From: an uncultured Eubacteriales bacterium
GTDB lineage: Bacteria > Bacillota > Clostridia > Oscillospirales > Acutalibacteraceae
NCBI GenBank assembly: GCA_900316495.1
Contig: ONDC01000021.1
Coordinates: 1-36,141 of the forward strand
Reading direction: 5' to 3'
DNA: 36,141 nucleotides
In this document: in pieces, positions 16,401-23,216 of the stretch
Position numbering within the stretch: the stretch's first letter is position 1
Layout of the letters: each line of letters opens with the position of its first letter
Notes under the pieces: model-generated
The model's database searches: none
Seen by the model: only the letters and a program-made list of their open reading frames with translations
Told to the model about the DNA's origin: nothing
Program-made: the position numbers and the translations under genes

Positions 16401-17000
16401 CCCCTCCAATTCGGACATGATCGCGTCAAGGTGAACAAGGTTGTCCTCCGCGCGGGCAAGGTTGCGCTCTGCCTCCTGCTTGCGGTAGCGGTACTTGGAA
16501 ATGCCGGCGGCTTCCTCAAAGATATTGCGGCGTTCCTCCGAGCGGACGTTGACCACGTCGGCAACTTTGCCCTGCCCGATGATGGAATAGCCGTCGCGCC
16601 CCATGCCGGTGTCCATGAACAGCTCGTTGATGTCCTTCAGACGGACGGCTTTGCCGTTGATCTTGTATTCGCTGTCGCCGGAGCGGTAATACCTGCGGGT
16701 GATGGCGACCTCGTCGCTGTCAAAGTCGAGCGCGCGGTCGGTGTTGTCGATGGTAAGTACGACCTCGGCAAAGCCCAGCGCCTTGCGCTGCGCCGTGCCG
16801 CCGAAGATCACGTCCTCCATGGACTTGATGCGGAGAATCCTCGTCGCCTGTTCGCCTAAAACCCAGCGCACCGCGTCGCTGATGTTGCTCTTGCCGCTGC
16901 CGTTTGGACCGACAGCCGCCGTAATTCCCGGCACAAAGCTCATCTTCACCTTGTCCGGGAAGGATTTAAAACCCATGATGTCAAGCGATTTTAAATGCAT
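13431..17000 (-). CDS. smc: Chromosome partition protein SMC
   Basis: Condensin-type ATPase that organises and segregates the chromosome with ScpA and ScpB, which are not in this window. The 1189-residue length is typical. The N-terminal half of the ATPase head carries Walker A GPNGSGKSNISDAVRWVLG (about 33-51). A first coiled coil runs from about 165 to 500. The globular hinge (about 515-670) contains HGPVSRLIDVP and GSLTGGS. A second, Glu/Lys/Arg-rich coiled coil runs to about 1000. The C-terminal head has the ABC signature LFSGGEKTVIAVAI and Walker B CILDEIDSALDERN. The start at 17000 follows AAGGAGC. It lies 15 bases downstream of the unknown gene at 17016 in a compact operon. In relatives ftsY usually follows; here upp does. 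Confidence 0.98.
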   Translation of the reverse strand: MHLKSLDIMGFKSFPDKVKMSFVPGITAAVGPNGSGKSNISDAVRWVLGEQATRILRIKSMEDVIFGGTAQRKALGFAEVVLTIDNTDRALDFDSDEVAITRRYYRSGDSEYKINGKAVRLKDINELFMDTGMGRDGYSIIGQGKVADVVNVRSEERRNIFEEAAGISKYRYRKQEAERNLARAEDNLVHLDAIMSELEGRVEPLRKESEKAKKYMELMEQKKNIEIGLWLATLDKSGAQLRDWDYKETLARSQQEQIDKAIEETEAEIEAKFQYSNQLAMKRDEQMRHSAELEESAARIDGEAAVLENDITHRSERVERLKADIEEYKATGDLIQREIEQKQREIAAKRETLSEKETLAGQLREQLEELRTDDSGFNEQIGALTTRRTEITNHISWAQVEMASAQSQMNEISVRMENVDSEIERRQGEIEKLAESEKLTKEAIQGADERIAELEEENHLLGDRLQLLRQQGAQVRRDSENEELDAKGHERKARILEDLERSMEGFAGSVRSVMKMAESGALKGIHGPVSRLIDVPNEYATAVEIALGGNMQNIVVDNEDDAKRAIEQLKQNRAGRATFLPLTTIKPSKFNESGLEGCEGYVGIASGLVKYDPKYSNIISNVLGKICIVDNIDNAVNMARRYGYRFRIVTLDGQVINAGGSLTGGSLAKNTGLLARKGEIEALRKKAANCMESSRKLKEKFTELEAQAGEVKAKLRENDEKRTIVGNDKVRFETDLKNVSANLETLTSEVERLTSERGSAGERTEALAQKIQSAQKEVFELGEQLASVEQEISGVGNIRAEKARKREELSSKLSDTGMSVMALSKDIEAAENSITEAEKRRGQQEQRVESMKTEIAELETLNTETTETAKQMRETAENNRLEAAASKDGMAELAVKREQAEREIHDLRALSKEKSADREKITGELTRLEERRTAAQKEYDLIIQKLFEEYNLTRREAQEQFDPAENLRESEKKVKELRGQMKRLEPVNLGAIEEYKEVFEKYTMYKTQITDVQKSKAELNKLIETLTQQMKELFVLKFDEINRHFKVIFTELFGGGSGCLELTDRNDVLNCGIEIHAQPPGKTIKNIDLFSGGEKTVIAVAIYFAIMKVNPSPFCILDEIDSALDERNVDNIAEYCRRMSDSTQYIIITHRRGTMEVANMIYGVTMQQDGVSKLLELKIDEISDKLGVN

Positions 17001-17015
17001 TTTTTCGCTCCTTGG

Positions 17016-17447
17016 TTATTTATAAATGTACTTGCTTGGAATCATTTCCTTTGCCGCTTGAACGATCTCGCTGCCTGTAAATGAAATTGTCCCCTCATGC
17101 GAAACATAAACCATCCATTTTTCTGTATCATCAAAATAAAATGTTTCAACCGTCCACGGAAAAACAAAGCCATCGCTATCCTTTTCACGCAGCAGATCAA
17201 ATATGCTGTCATTTTCAAAGTATTCGCAAATATCCGTCTGGAATGTGTTGACGACAGAAATACCGCATTGACGAAATACTTTTTCAAGCAGACAGATTTC
17301 TCCGTTTTTGTAAATTTCGTCAATGTCATAGGCGATGACAGAAATATCCTTTTTCAGCCTTGTCAGCGGAAACCAGTAGAGATCATGCCCGCACGCATAT
17401 TCATTCAGGAAGGAGAACAGCCTTGCTTCTATTGCAGCATTTTTCAA
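17016..17447 (-). CDS. Protein of unknown function, 143 residues, AT-rich
   Basis: I do not recognise a family. The predicted protein is soluble, mixed alpha/beta, without a signal peptide or membrane segment. It is rich in Phe, Tyr, Glu and Asp, with stretches such as DLYWFPLTRLKKDISVIAYD and GFVFPWTVETFYFDDTEKW. Base composition is visibly more AT-rich than its neighbours, which may indicate recent acquisition. The ATG overlaps the stop of the upstream GNAT gene by four bases (17444-17447) and its stop is 15 bases before smc, so it is translated within the rnc-smc operon. The tight coupling argues that it is a real gene. A small conserved protein or immunity-like protein is possible but unsupported. 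Confidence 0.75.
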   Translation of the reverse strand: MKNAAIEARLFSFLNEYACGHDLYWFPLTRLKKDISVIAYDIDEIYKNGEICLLEKVFRQCGISVVNTFQTDICEYFENDSIFDLLREKDSDGFVFPWTVETFYFDDTEKWMVYVSHEGTISFTGSEIVQAAKEMIPSKYIYK

Positions 17448-17953
17448 TTTTTAAACTCCATATAAATGCGGCAGGGTCTGAATCCCATGTCTTCATAAAA
17501 CCGCTGCGCGACTCTGTTGAATTCCCACACGTCAAGCTCGATGGTATCAAAGCCTTTTTCGGCGGCGTAATGCTTGATGAATTCCATCATCGCCCTGCCG
17601 ATTCCCTGCCGCTTGTGTTTTTTGTCAACGCCGAATTCCGTCACTTTCAGGTAGGTTCGCGCCTTGTTGTAGGGCGAACGCGGCTTGCGAATGACCTCGA
17701 TTGACGCAAATCCGCAGATCACGCCGTCCTTTTTGGCGACAACCACCCTGGACTGTTCATCCGCAAAGAATTCATAGATATACTGCGCCAGCTTTTTGCC
17801 GAATTTCTTGCGGAATACGTCAGGCCTGCCCTCCGCGTGGAGCTTATGCACCTGCTTGCGAAGGCAGTTGACTTCCTCCAGCTCGCTCTTTTTTGCAAAA
17901 CGGATTCTGATTTTACTGGATTTCTTCGTATTGATTTTGCTGACTTTAGCCAT
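17444..17953 (-). CDS. GNAT family N-acetyltransferase
   Basis: Acyl-CoA dependent acetyltransferase of unknown substrate, 169 residues. A very basic N-terminus (MAKVSKINTKKSSKIRIRFA) precedes the GNAT fold. Acetyl-CoA pyrophosphate-loop motif A is KKHKRQGIGRAMMEF (about 113-127). FYEDMGFRP near the end is the usual motif B close. The segment YLKVTEFGVDKKHKRQGIG matches the beta4-loop-alpha3 arrangement. The start overlaps the kptA stop by eight bases and its own stop overlaps the next start, so it belongs to the same translationally coupled unit. The basic tail could bind nucleic acid or the ribosome, which is speculative. The fold is secure and the substrate is unknown. Confidence 0.9.
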   Translation of the reverse strand: MAKVSKINTKKSSKIRIRFAKKSELEEVNCLRKQVHKLHAEGRPDVFRKKFGKKLAQYIYEFFADEQSRVVVAKKDGVICGFASIEVIRKPRSPYNKARTYLKVTEFGVDKKHKRQGIGRAMMEFIKHYAAEKGFDTIELDVWEFNRVAQRFYEDMGFRPCRIYMEFKN

Positions 17954-18548
17954 TGATTGTCACGTCTCCCTCATGATAAATTTCAATATACTGCGGCGGC
18001 ACATGCGAAATCTGCCACACGCCGTTGTCCGAGATCATAAAGTCATAGCCGTCCTCAGCCATCTGTACCGCTTGAATTTTCAACACAACCGGTGCCTCCG
18101 GCTTGCTGTGGCGGAATCCCACCTTGACCGCCGTTTCGTAATCAGGCGAAAGGTGGACATAATTGCGGCTGCCGGGGAGCAGACCCTTTGCCTTAATGCT
18201 CGGCATGAATCGCCATGCCGTTCCATGGTAAAGGAATTCCGGCGGCCGGCGGTGCTCCATTTCGATTACCACGTCGATGGAATGTCCCTGATTGGCACGG
18301 ATTTTCGTGCCGTCGGCATTAAAGCTGTAGCGACCCTTGCTGTCGGTCGCCACGATTTTTTCCAAAAGCGGGCGGTCAACGCGGAATTTGCCCTTGGCGT
18401 TGATGCCGTCCATCAGCGCATTGACGTCCGCCCAGCCGCCGTTTTTTTCTATCTCAATGCCGATTGCGCCGGGATTGTGACGGAGAATCAGACTGAGGAA
18501 GCGGCTCAACCTTACATTTTCTTCCCTGGTTTCCGTCAATGTGATCAT
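17946..18548 (-). CDS. kptA: RNA 2'-phosphotransferase KptA/Tpt1 family
   Basis: Family enzymes move an internal RNA 2'-phosphate onto NAD+, releasing ADP-ribose 1'',2''-cyclic phosphate and nicotinamide. In eukaryotes this completes tRNA splicing; the bacterial substrate is unsettled. The 200 residues carry the family signatures in order: SRFLSLILRHNP (Arg23-His24), GGWADVNAL, IRANQGHS, FLYHGT, YVHLSPDYETA and a closing NGVWQ. These supply the NAD-binding and catalytic Arg/His residues. Because SRFLS starts at residue 15, the true start must lie close to 18548, so the 95-base overlap with the upstream radical SAM gene cannot be avoided by choosing a later start. The next gene overlaps its stop by eight bases. 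Confidence 0.94.
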   Translation of the reverse strand: MITLTETREENVRLSRFLSLILRHNPGAIGIEIEKNGGWADVNALMDGINAKGKFRVDRPLLEKIVATDSKGRYSFNADGTKIRANQGHSIDVVIEMEHRRPPEFLYHGTAWRFMPSIKAKGLLPGSRNYVHLSPDYETAVKVGFRHSKPEAPVVLKIQAVQMAEDGYDFMISDNGVWQISHVPPQYIEIYHEGDVTING

Positions 18549-19524
18549 CTCCCTTTATCCTGACATTCCAGCCTTCCTCCGCCAGTCTGACAATATTGCT
18601 CTTTTTCTGTCCTGCCGCCTTGGAAACGTCCGTCGGCGGAACGTACACAATATACTCCCCGCCGTCGGGATAATTTTCCGCAAGTTCCCGTTTAATCAGG
18701 TTGAAGTATAAAATACCCTCGCAAAGCTCACGGAAGGCTGGATGATACGCGCCGCCGACCATTTCTCCCTCCACGCCGTCCGAGGCGTGAAGACCGAGCT
18801 TGATGACGTTGATCCGCTTCTGCTCAAAGAACCGCAAAAGCTGGGCGCAGAGCTTTGCCGCGTCCTCGTACCCTTGCGGAAGGTATTCCCCCGAACGCAT
18901 TTTCCCGGCTAATTCCGTGCCTTTCAGTACGACTGTCGGGTAAATCCTGACGGTATCGGGGCGCAGGGCGGCAATCTGACGGGCAGTGTATCTCGCGCCG
19001 ACGTTGTCGTCGCCGTAGAGTCCGGTCATCATCTGCAAACCGAGAGAAAAGCCGCAAGCCTTGATAAGCCGGGACGCGTCAATGACGTCCTGCGCGGTAT
19101 GCCCGCGTTTATTGAGCAGAAGCACCTCGTCGCGCATCGACTGCGCCCCAAGCTCGATGGAGGTCACCCCGTATTGTTTCAGAATTTTCAGAATGTCATC
19201 GTCAATTGCGTCGGGACGGGTTGATACGCGAATCCCGGCGACCTGTCCGGAGACAATATATTCATGCGCCGCTTTCAGCAATTGAATCATGTATTCCCGA
19301 TCGATCGCGGTAAAGCTACCGCCGAAAAAGGCGATCTCCGCTTCGGCTCCGTCGAAATTCGGTGACGAAAGCGCCGTATTCACCGCCCTGCGCACATCGT
19401 CGGCTGTCGGCTGCGAGACCGCGCCCGAAATCGTGCGCTGATTGCAGAAGGCGCACCTGTGCGGGCAGCCATTGTGGGGAATGAAGAGCGAGATATTGGA
19501 ATGCTTCTTCTTTTTCTCCGGCAT
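18454..19524 (-). CDS. Radical SAM protein, Elp3-like/TIGR01212-type without HAT domain
   Basis: Radical S-adenosylmethionine enzyme of unknown reaction. The 4Fe-4S ligands are Cys20, Cys24 and Cys27 in NGCPHRCAFCNQRTISG. FFGGSFTAI (about 66-74) and VSTRPDAI (about 99-106) follow, then SIELGAQSM, LQMMTGLYGD and RIYPTVVLKGTEL, all typical of the Elp3-like branch. No acetyltransferase domain is attached, although separate GNAT genes occur nearby. 356 residues. The start is one base from the rnc stop. The last ~31 codons overlap kptA in another frame and read as a polar, basic tail (KVEPLPQSDSPSQSRR), so the functional domain probably ends near residue 325. A late frameshift lengthening the reading frame is possible. 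Confidence 0.88.
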   Translation of the reverse strand: MPEKKKKHSNISLFIPHNGCPHRCAFCNQRTISGAVSQPTADDVRRAVNTALSSPNFDGAEAEIAFFGGSFTAIDREYMIQLLKAAHEYIVSGQVAGIRVSTRPDAIDDDILKILKQYGVTSIELGAQSMRDEVLLLNKRGHTAQDVIDASRLIKACGFSLGLQMMTGLYGDDNVGARYTARQIAALRPDTVRIYPTVVLKGTELAGKMRSGEYLPQGYEDAAKLCAQLLRFFEQKRINVIKLGLHASDGVEGEMVGGAYHPAFRELCEGILYFNLIKRELAENYPDGGEYIVYVPPTDVSKAAGQKKSNIVRLAEEGWNVRIKGDDHIDGNQGRKCKVEPLPQSDSPSQSRRNRH

Positions 19525-19525
19525 C

Positions 19526-20221
19526 TCAGTAACCCATCAATTCCAACGCCTCATGCGCGGCGTTCTGCTCGGCTTCCTTTTTGCTCCTGCCGCCGCCCTT
19601 GCCGATGACGTTGCTGTTGAGATGCACTTCCACCACGAAATGCTTGTTGTGATCAGGTCCGCTCTCCCCCACCAGAACGTAGCTCAGTCGTTCCTCGGCG
19701 TTCTGCTGAATGATCTCCTGCAGCATGGTCTTGTAATCCTTGCTGCGATAGAGATTCGGATGTTCCAATTCCTCCAGCACAAAGCCCATCACGAATTCCC
19801 GCGCCTTTTCCATGCCGCCGTCAAGGAAGATCGCGGCGATCAGCGCCTCAAAAGCGTCGGCAAGGATGGAGGGGCGCTTGTCCCCGCCGGAATGGCGCTC
19901 TCCCCTGCCGAACAGAAGGTATTCGCCTAACTGAATCTTCTTGGCGAAGCCGCAGAGCGTTCTCTCGCACACCAGCGAGGAACGCAGCTTGGTCAGATCG
20001 CCCTCCTGCTTGCTGCGGAACTTAGCATAAAGGTGCTCCGACACCACTATGCTAAGCACCGCATCTCCCAAAAATTCCAGACGCTCGTTGCTTTGCAGAT
20101 GTCTGCCCTCGTTGGCGTAGGAGGAATGGGTCAGGGCTGTCAGCAGGTATTTTTTGTTCTTGAATTGATAACCGATAGTGTCCTCCAGATACGAAGGATC
20201 AAGGCTTGCCGTCTCTGTCAT
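19526..20221 (-). CDS. rnc: Ribonuclease III
   Basis: Double-strand-specific endoribonuclease for rRNA maturation and mRNA turnover. The 231 residues hold an RNase III catalytic domain with the signature NERLEFLGDAVLS (residues 45-57), and acidic metal ligands at Glu49, Asp53 and in ADAFEALIAAIFLDGG (Asp/Glu pair about 122-129). A double-stranded RNA-binding domain follows (about 156-231, ending GGGRSKKEAEQNAAHEAL). The position ahead of smc is canonical. The acyl-carrier protein gene usually found just upstream, after plsX, is absent; a 131-base gap with an inverted repeat is in its place. The stop abuts the radical SAM start. Confidence 0.97.
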   Translation of the reverse strand: MTETASLDPSYLEDTIGYQFKNKKYLLTALTHSSYANEGRHLQSNERLEFLGDAVLSIVVSEHLYAKFRSKQEGDLTKLRSSLVCERTLCGFAKKIQLGEYLLFGRGERHSGGDKRPSILADAFEALIAAIFLDGGMEKAREFVMGFVLEELEHPNLYRSKDYKTMLQEIIQQNAEERLSYVLVGESGPDHNKHFVVEVHLNSNVIGKGGGRSKKEAEQNAAHEALELMGY

Positions 20222-20261
20222 GTTTCATATCAACCTTTCTTCATAATGTGCCATGTGAGCG

Positions 20262-20323
20262 CTCGCAGGCTCGCTTAGTGCGGAGTAATGGGAAATGCTT
20301 AACGCTAAGCGAGCCAATGCGAG
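20262..20323. repeat. Imperfect inverted repeat between plsX and rnc
   Basis: CTCGCAGGCTCGCTTAG (20262-20278) is nearly the reverse complement of CTAAGCGAGCCAATGCGAG (20305-20323), with a 26-base centre and two extra bases in one arm. No T-run follows on either strand, so it is not an ordinary terminator. It occupies the place where acpP is usually found. Confidence 0.65.
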
Positions 20324-20352
20324 TCTGTCAGCACCGCTGACGTGCCACGCTC

Positions 20353-21360
20353 TTATTGTTCCTCCGCGCTGACGCTGATGTCCTCGGCAATCTTGCCGAT
20401 CACGTCGCTGGACACAAATTCGCGGGTGAGCCGGATGGCGTTGCAGATGGTGATCGCCTTGCTGCTGCCGTGTGCCTTAAAGACCGGCTTCTTTACGCCA
20501 AGGAAGGGCGCGCCGCCGTATTCGTTGTGATCCATGGATTTTTTGATGTCGTTGAGGTCTTTGAGCATGACCGCCGCGCCCAGCTTATTGAAGATGTTTT
20601 TCTTGAACACGCCCTTGAACTTGCCCGACAGCATGGAGGCAACGCCCTCATAGGTTTTCAGAATGATGTTGCCGGTGAAGCCGTCGGTGACAAGCACATC
20701 CACGCCGCCCTCGGCAATGCCGCGCGTCTCAAAATTGCCGATGAAATTGATGTTCGGCTCGTCCTTGAGGAGCGCGTAGGTTGCCTTGCGAAGCTCGTCG
20801 CCCTTGGTTTCCTCGGTGCCGATGTTGGCAAGCCCCACGCGCGGATTCTCCACGCCAAGCACGTTCTTCATATAGACCGACCCCATGTGGGCGAACTGCA
20901 CCAGCATTTCGGGGCGGCAGTCGGCATTCGCGCCGCAGTCGATCAGCATGAACTTGCCGTCGGCGTTCGGCATGACGGGGGCAAGGGCAGGACGCTTGAT
21001 GCCCTTGATGCGCTTGACAATCAGCGTCGCGCCGGTGAGCATGGCGCCGGTGCTGCCCGCGCTTATCATCGCGTCTCCGCCTCCCTCGGCCAGCAGACGC
21101 AGTCCGACCGCCATCGAGCTGTTCTTCTTGGACTTCATCAGCTCGGTCGGGTGGTCGCTCATTTCGATCACGTCGGGAGCGTGAACGATCTCCATGCGCT
21201 CCCTGGCAAGTCCCTCGCTCTCGATGACCTCGTTGATTCTTTCCTCGTCACCGGTGAGAATGATCTCCACGTCGTCAAATTTTTGGACAGCCATCGCGCA
21301 GCCCTTGATGATTTCAACGGGGGCATTGTCCCCGCCGAATGCGTCAACGATGATTTTCAT
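20353..21360 (-). CDS. plsX: Phosphate acyltransferase PlsX
   Basis: Makes acyl-phosphate from acyl-ACP for PlsY, starting phosphatidic acid synthesis. I place the start at the ATG at 21360, giving MKIIVDAFGGDNAPVEIIKG, the conserved N-terminus, with AAGGGAGA ahead of it. The open frame extends 39 codons further upstream but that part is unlike PlsX and overlaps the preceding acetyltransferase gene. The 335-residue length is normal. Visible motifs are MSDHPTELMKSKKNSSM, GGDAMISAGSTGAML, FMLIDCGANADCRPEML and VLVTDGFTGNIILKTYEG. Normally plsX is followed by acpP and fab genes; here rnc is next. Confidence 0.96.
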   Translation of the reverse strand: MKIIVDAFGGDNAPVEIIKGCAMAVQKFDDVEIILTGDEERINEVIESEGLARERMEIVHAPDVIEMSDHPTELMKSKKNSSMAVGLRLLAEGGGDAMISAGSTGAMLTGATLIVKRIKGIKRPALAPVMPNADGKFMLIDCGANADCRPEMLVQFAHMGSVYMKNVLGVENPRVGLANIGTEETKGDELRKATYALLKDEPNINFIGNFETRGIAEGGVDVLVTDGFTGNIILKTYEGVASMLSGKFKGVFKKNIFNKLGAAVMLKDLNDIKKSMDHNEYGGAPFLGVKKPVFKAHGSSKAITICNAIRLTREFVSSDVIGKIAEDISVSAEEQ

Positions 21361-21401
21361 GTTTTTCTGTCTCCCTTCAAGAATAAAATATCTATCGGCA
21401 T

Positions 21402-21845
21402 TTATAAAACCTTTTCCATCCTGACATGCTCTATTCCAGCATCCATGAAGACGCCGGACACGACGGAATAGCCGCACTTCTCATAGAACGGCATGGCGTG
21501 GCACTGTGCGCCCATTTCGATCATGCTGAACGCTTCCGTGCGGCAGATTTGCTCGAGCTTTTCCAGCATAGCTCTTCCTACACCGTGAAGTCTGTATTCC
21601 CGCAGCACGCAGAACCGCTGGAGCTTGACGGCGCCATGACCCTTGTCCGTCACACGGAAGGCGCCCGCCGGAACGCCGTCAACGACAGCGTAAAAATGTC
21701 TGCACACGCCGCCGATCACGTCGTGTTCGTCCCATTCCAGACCTTCCTCCACGCCCTGCTCATCAATGAACACCTTGCGGCGAATCGCCTTGCATATTTT
21801 CAATCCATCCGCGTCCTCAACAGCGACAAGCTCAAAATCAGACAA
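21402..21845 (-). CDS. GNAT family N-acetyltransferase (ElaA/YjcF-like)
   Basis: A 147-residue acetyltransferase of unknown substrate. The opening AIRRKVFIDEQGV is characteristic of the ElaA/YjcF subgroup. LQRFCVLREYRLHGVGRAML (about 76-95) carries motif A with RxxGxG, and MIEMGAQCHAMPFYEKCGY gives motif B. The start is TTG at 21845, with GAGGAG nine bases upstream; no ATG is available nearby. It sits between trmFO (57-base gap) and plsX (41-base gap) in the same orientation, so it is probably part of the dprA-to-smc transcript. Substrate cannot be inferred from context. Confidence 0.9.
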   Translation of the reverse strand: MSDFELVAVEDADGLKICKAIRRKVFIDEQGVEEGLEWDEHDVIGGVCRHFYAVVDGVPAGAFRVTDKGHGAVKLQRFCVLREYRLHGVGRAMLEKLEQICRTEAFSMIEMGAQCHAMPFYEKCGYSVVSGVFMDAGIEHVRMEKVL

Positions 21846-21902
21846 TTCGGTCTTCTCCTCACAATAATTTAAAATCAGCGCGCAGCGCTCCGAAATGATT
21901 CA

Positions 21903-23216
21903 TTATTCACTAAAGCAAGCACATGCGAGCGCCCTGAGCGCTCTTTCACTCAGCGCCGCGTACCTCTCCCGCTTGTCCCGGATCTTCGGCTCGATGGGCG
22001 GCAGAATGCCGAAATTCGCTCCCATGGGCTGAAAGTCCTTGGTCTCGCGGTTGCAGATATGACGCTGCAAGGCGCCGAGCATGGTGACTTCGGGGAGAAT
22101 CAGCCTTTCGCTTCCTTTCAGCGTGCGAAGGGCGTTGATGCCGCAAAGCAGTCCCGAACCTGCCGATTCCATATATCCCTCCACGCCGGTGATCTGTCCG
22201 GCAAAGAAGATGTTCGGGTGGTCGATCATGGAATAATCGCCGTTCAGTATTTGGGGGGAATTGAGGAAGGTATTGCGGTGCATCACGCCGTAGCGCACGA
22301 ATTCCGCGTTTTTCAGCGCAGGAACCATGCCGAACACGCGCTTTTGCTCACCGAATTTCAGATTGGTCTGGAAGCCCACCAAATTGTAGAGCGTCCCCTC
22401 GCGGTTCTCCTTGCGGAGCTGGAGGTTCGCCCACGGACGGTGTCCAGTATTCGGATCGATCAGTCCGACCGGCTTCATGGGACCGAATCGGATCGCGTCC
22501 TTCCCGCGTGAAGCCAGAATCTCAATCGGCATACAGCCCTCGTAGACCTTCACGCCCTGTGCTTCAAATTCGTGCAGCGGCGCTCTCTCGGCATTCACCA
22601 GCGCATCCTGAAAGGCTTCATATTCCGCCTTGTTCATGGGACAATTGATGTAATCGTCACCGCCCTTGTCGTACCTTGAAGCGGCAAAGGCGTGGTTCAT
22701 GTCGATACTCTCGGCGGTGACAATCGGCGCCGCCGCGTCGTGAAAATTGAGAAATTCACTGCCGCACAGCTCACCTATCGCCTTAGAAAGCGGTTCGCTC
22801 GTGAGAGGGCCGGTGGCGATGATCACCACGTCGTCCTGCGGGATGCCGGTAAGCTCCTGCTCAATGACCTCGATATTCGGGTGACTGCGGATCGCCCGCG
22901 TCACCTTGGCGGCAAAGATAGTCCGATCCACGGCGAGCGCGCCGCCCGCCGGCACGCTGCACTCATCGGCTACCTTCAGCAAAAGCGAACCGAGTCTGCG
23001 CATTTCCTCCTTCATCAGCCCCGCGGCGGAGTCCAGCCGGGCGGCTTTGAGGGAGTTGGAGCAGATCAGCTCGGCGAAGTCGGGATTTTTGTGGGCGGGG
23101 GTGAATTTCTTTGGCTTCATCTCATAGAGCCTGACCCTTGCGCCGCCCTCGGCGCACTTCCACGCGGCTTCACAGCCGGCAAGTCCCGCACCGGCTACCG
23201 TCACGCCGCCGCTCAT
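21903..23216 (-). CDS. trmFO: Folate-dependent tRNA (uracil-5-)-methyltransferase TrmFO
   Basis: FAD enzyme that uses methylenetetrahydrofolate to form ribothymidine at position 54 of the tRNA T-loop. The 437 residues start with the FAD loop VAGAGLAGCEAAW. They then show LICSNSLKA with Cys52, and YEGCMPIE with Cys228, equivalent to the two catalytic cysteines of the B. subtilis enzyme. FGPMKPVGL, LYNLVGFQT and GQITGVEGYMESAGSG are further family motifs. The start overlaps the topA stop by four bases. The order dprA-topA-trmFO is the common Firmicutes arrangement. Confidence 0.97.
   Translation of the reverse strand: MSGGVTVAGAGLAGCEAAWKCAEGGARVRLYEMKPKKFTPAHKNPDFAELICSNSLKAARLDSAAGLMKEEMRRLGSLLLKVADECSVPAGGALAVDRTIFAAKVTRAIRSHPNIEVIEQELTGIPQDDVVIIATGPLTSEPLSKAIGELCGSEFLNFHDAAAPIVTAESIDMNHAFAASRYDKGGDDYINCPMNKAEYEAFQDALVNAERAPLHEFEAQGVKVYEGCMPIEILASRGKDAIRFGPMKPVGLIDPNTGHRPWANLQLRKENREGTLYNLVGFQTNLKFGEQKRVFGMVPALKNAEFVRYGVMHRNTFLNSPQILNGDYSMIDHPNIFFAGQITGVEGYMESAGSGLLCGINALRTLKGSERLILPEVTMLGALQRHICNRETKDFQPMGANFGILPPIEPKIRDKRERYAALSERALRALACACFSE

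Noticed and set aside
16134..16859. 241-codon plus-strand frame with hydrophobic stretches opposite smc
   Set aside because: The Leu/Phe runs are the complement of Glu/Lys coiled-coil codons of SMC, not real membrane helices.
20356..21471. 371-codon plus-strand open frame opposite plsX
   Set aside because: Exact mirror of plsX, His/Ala/Asp-rich, no family features.
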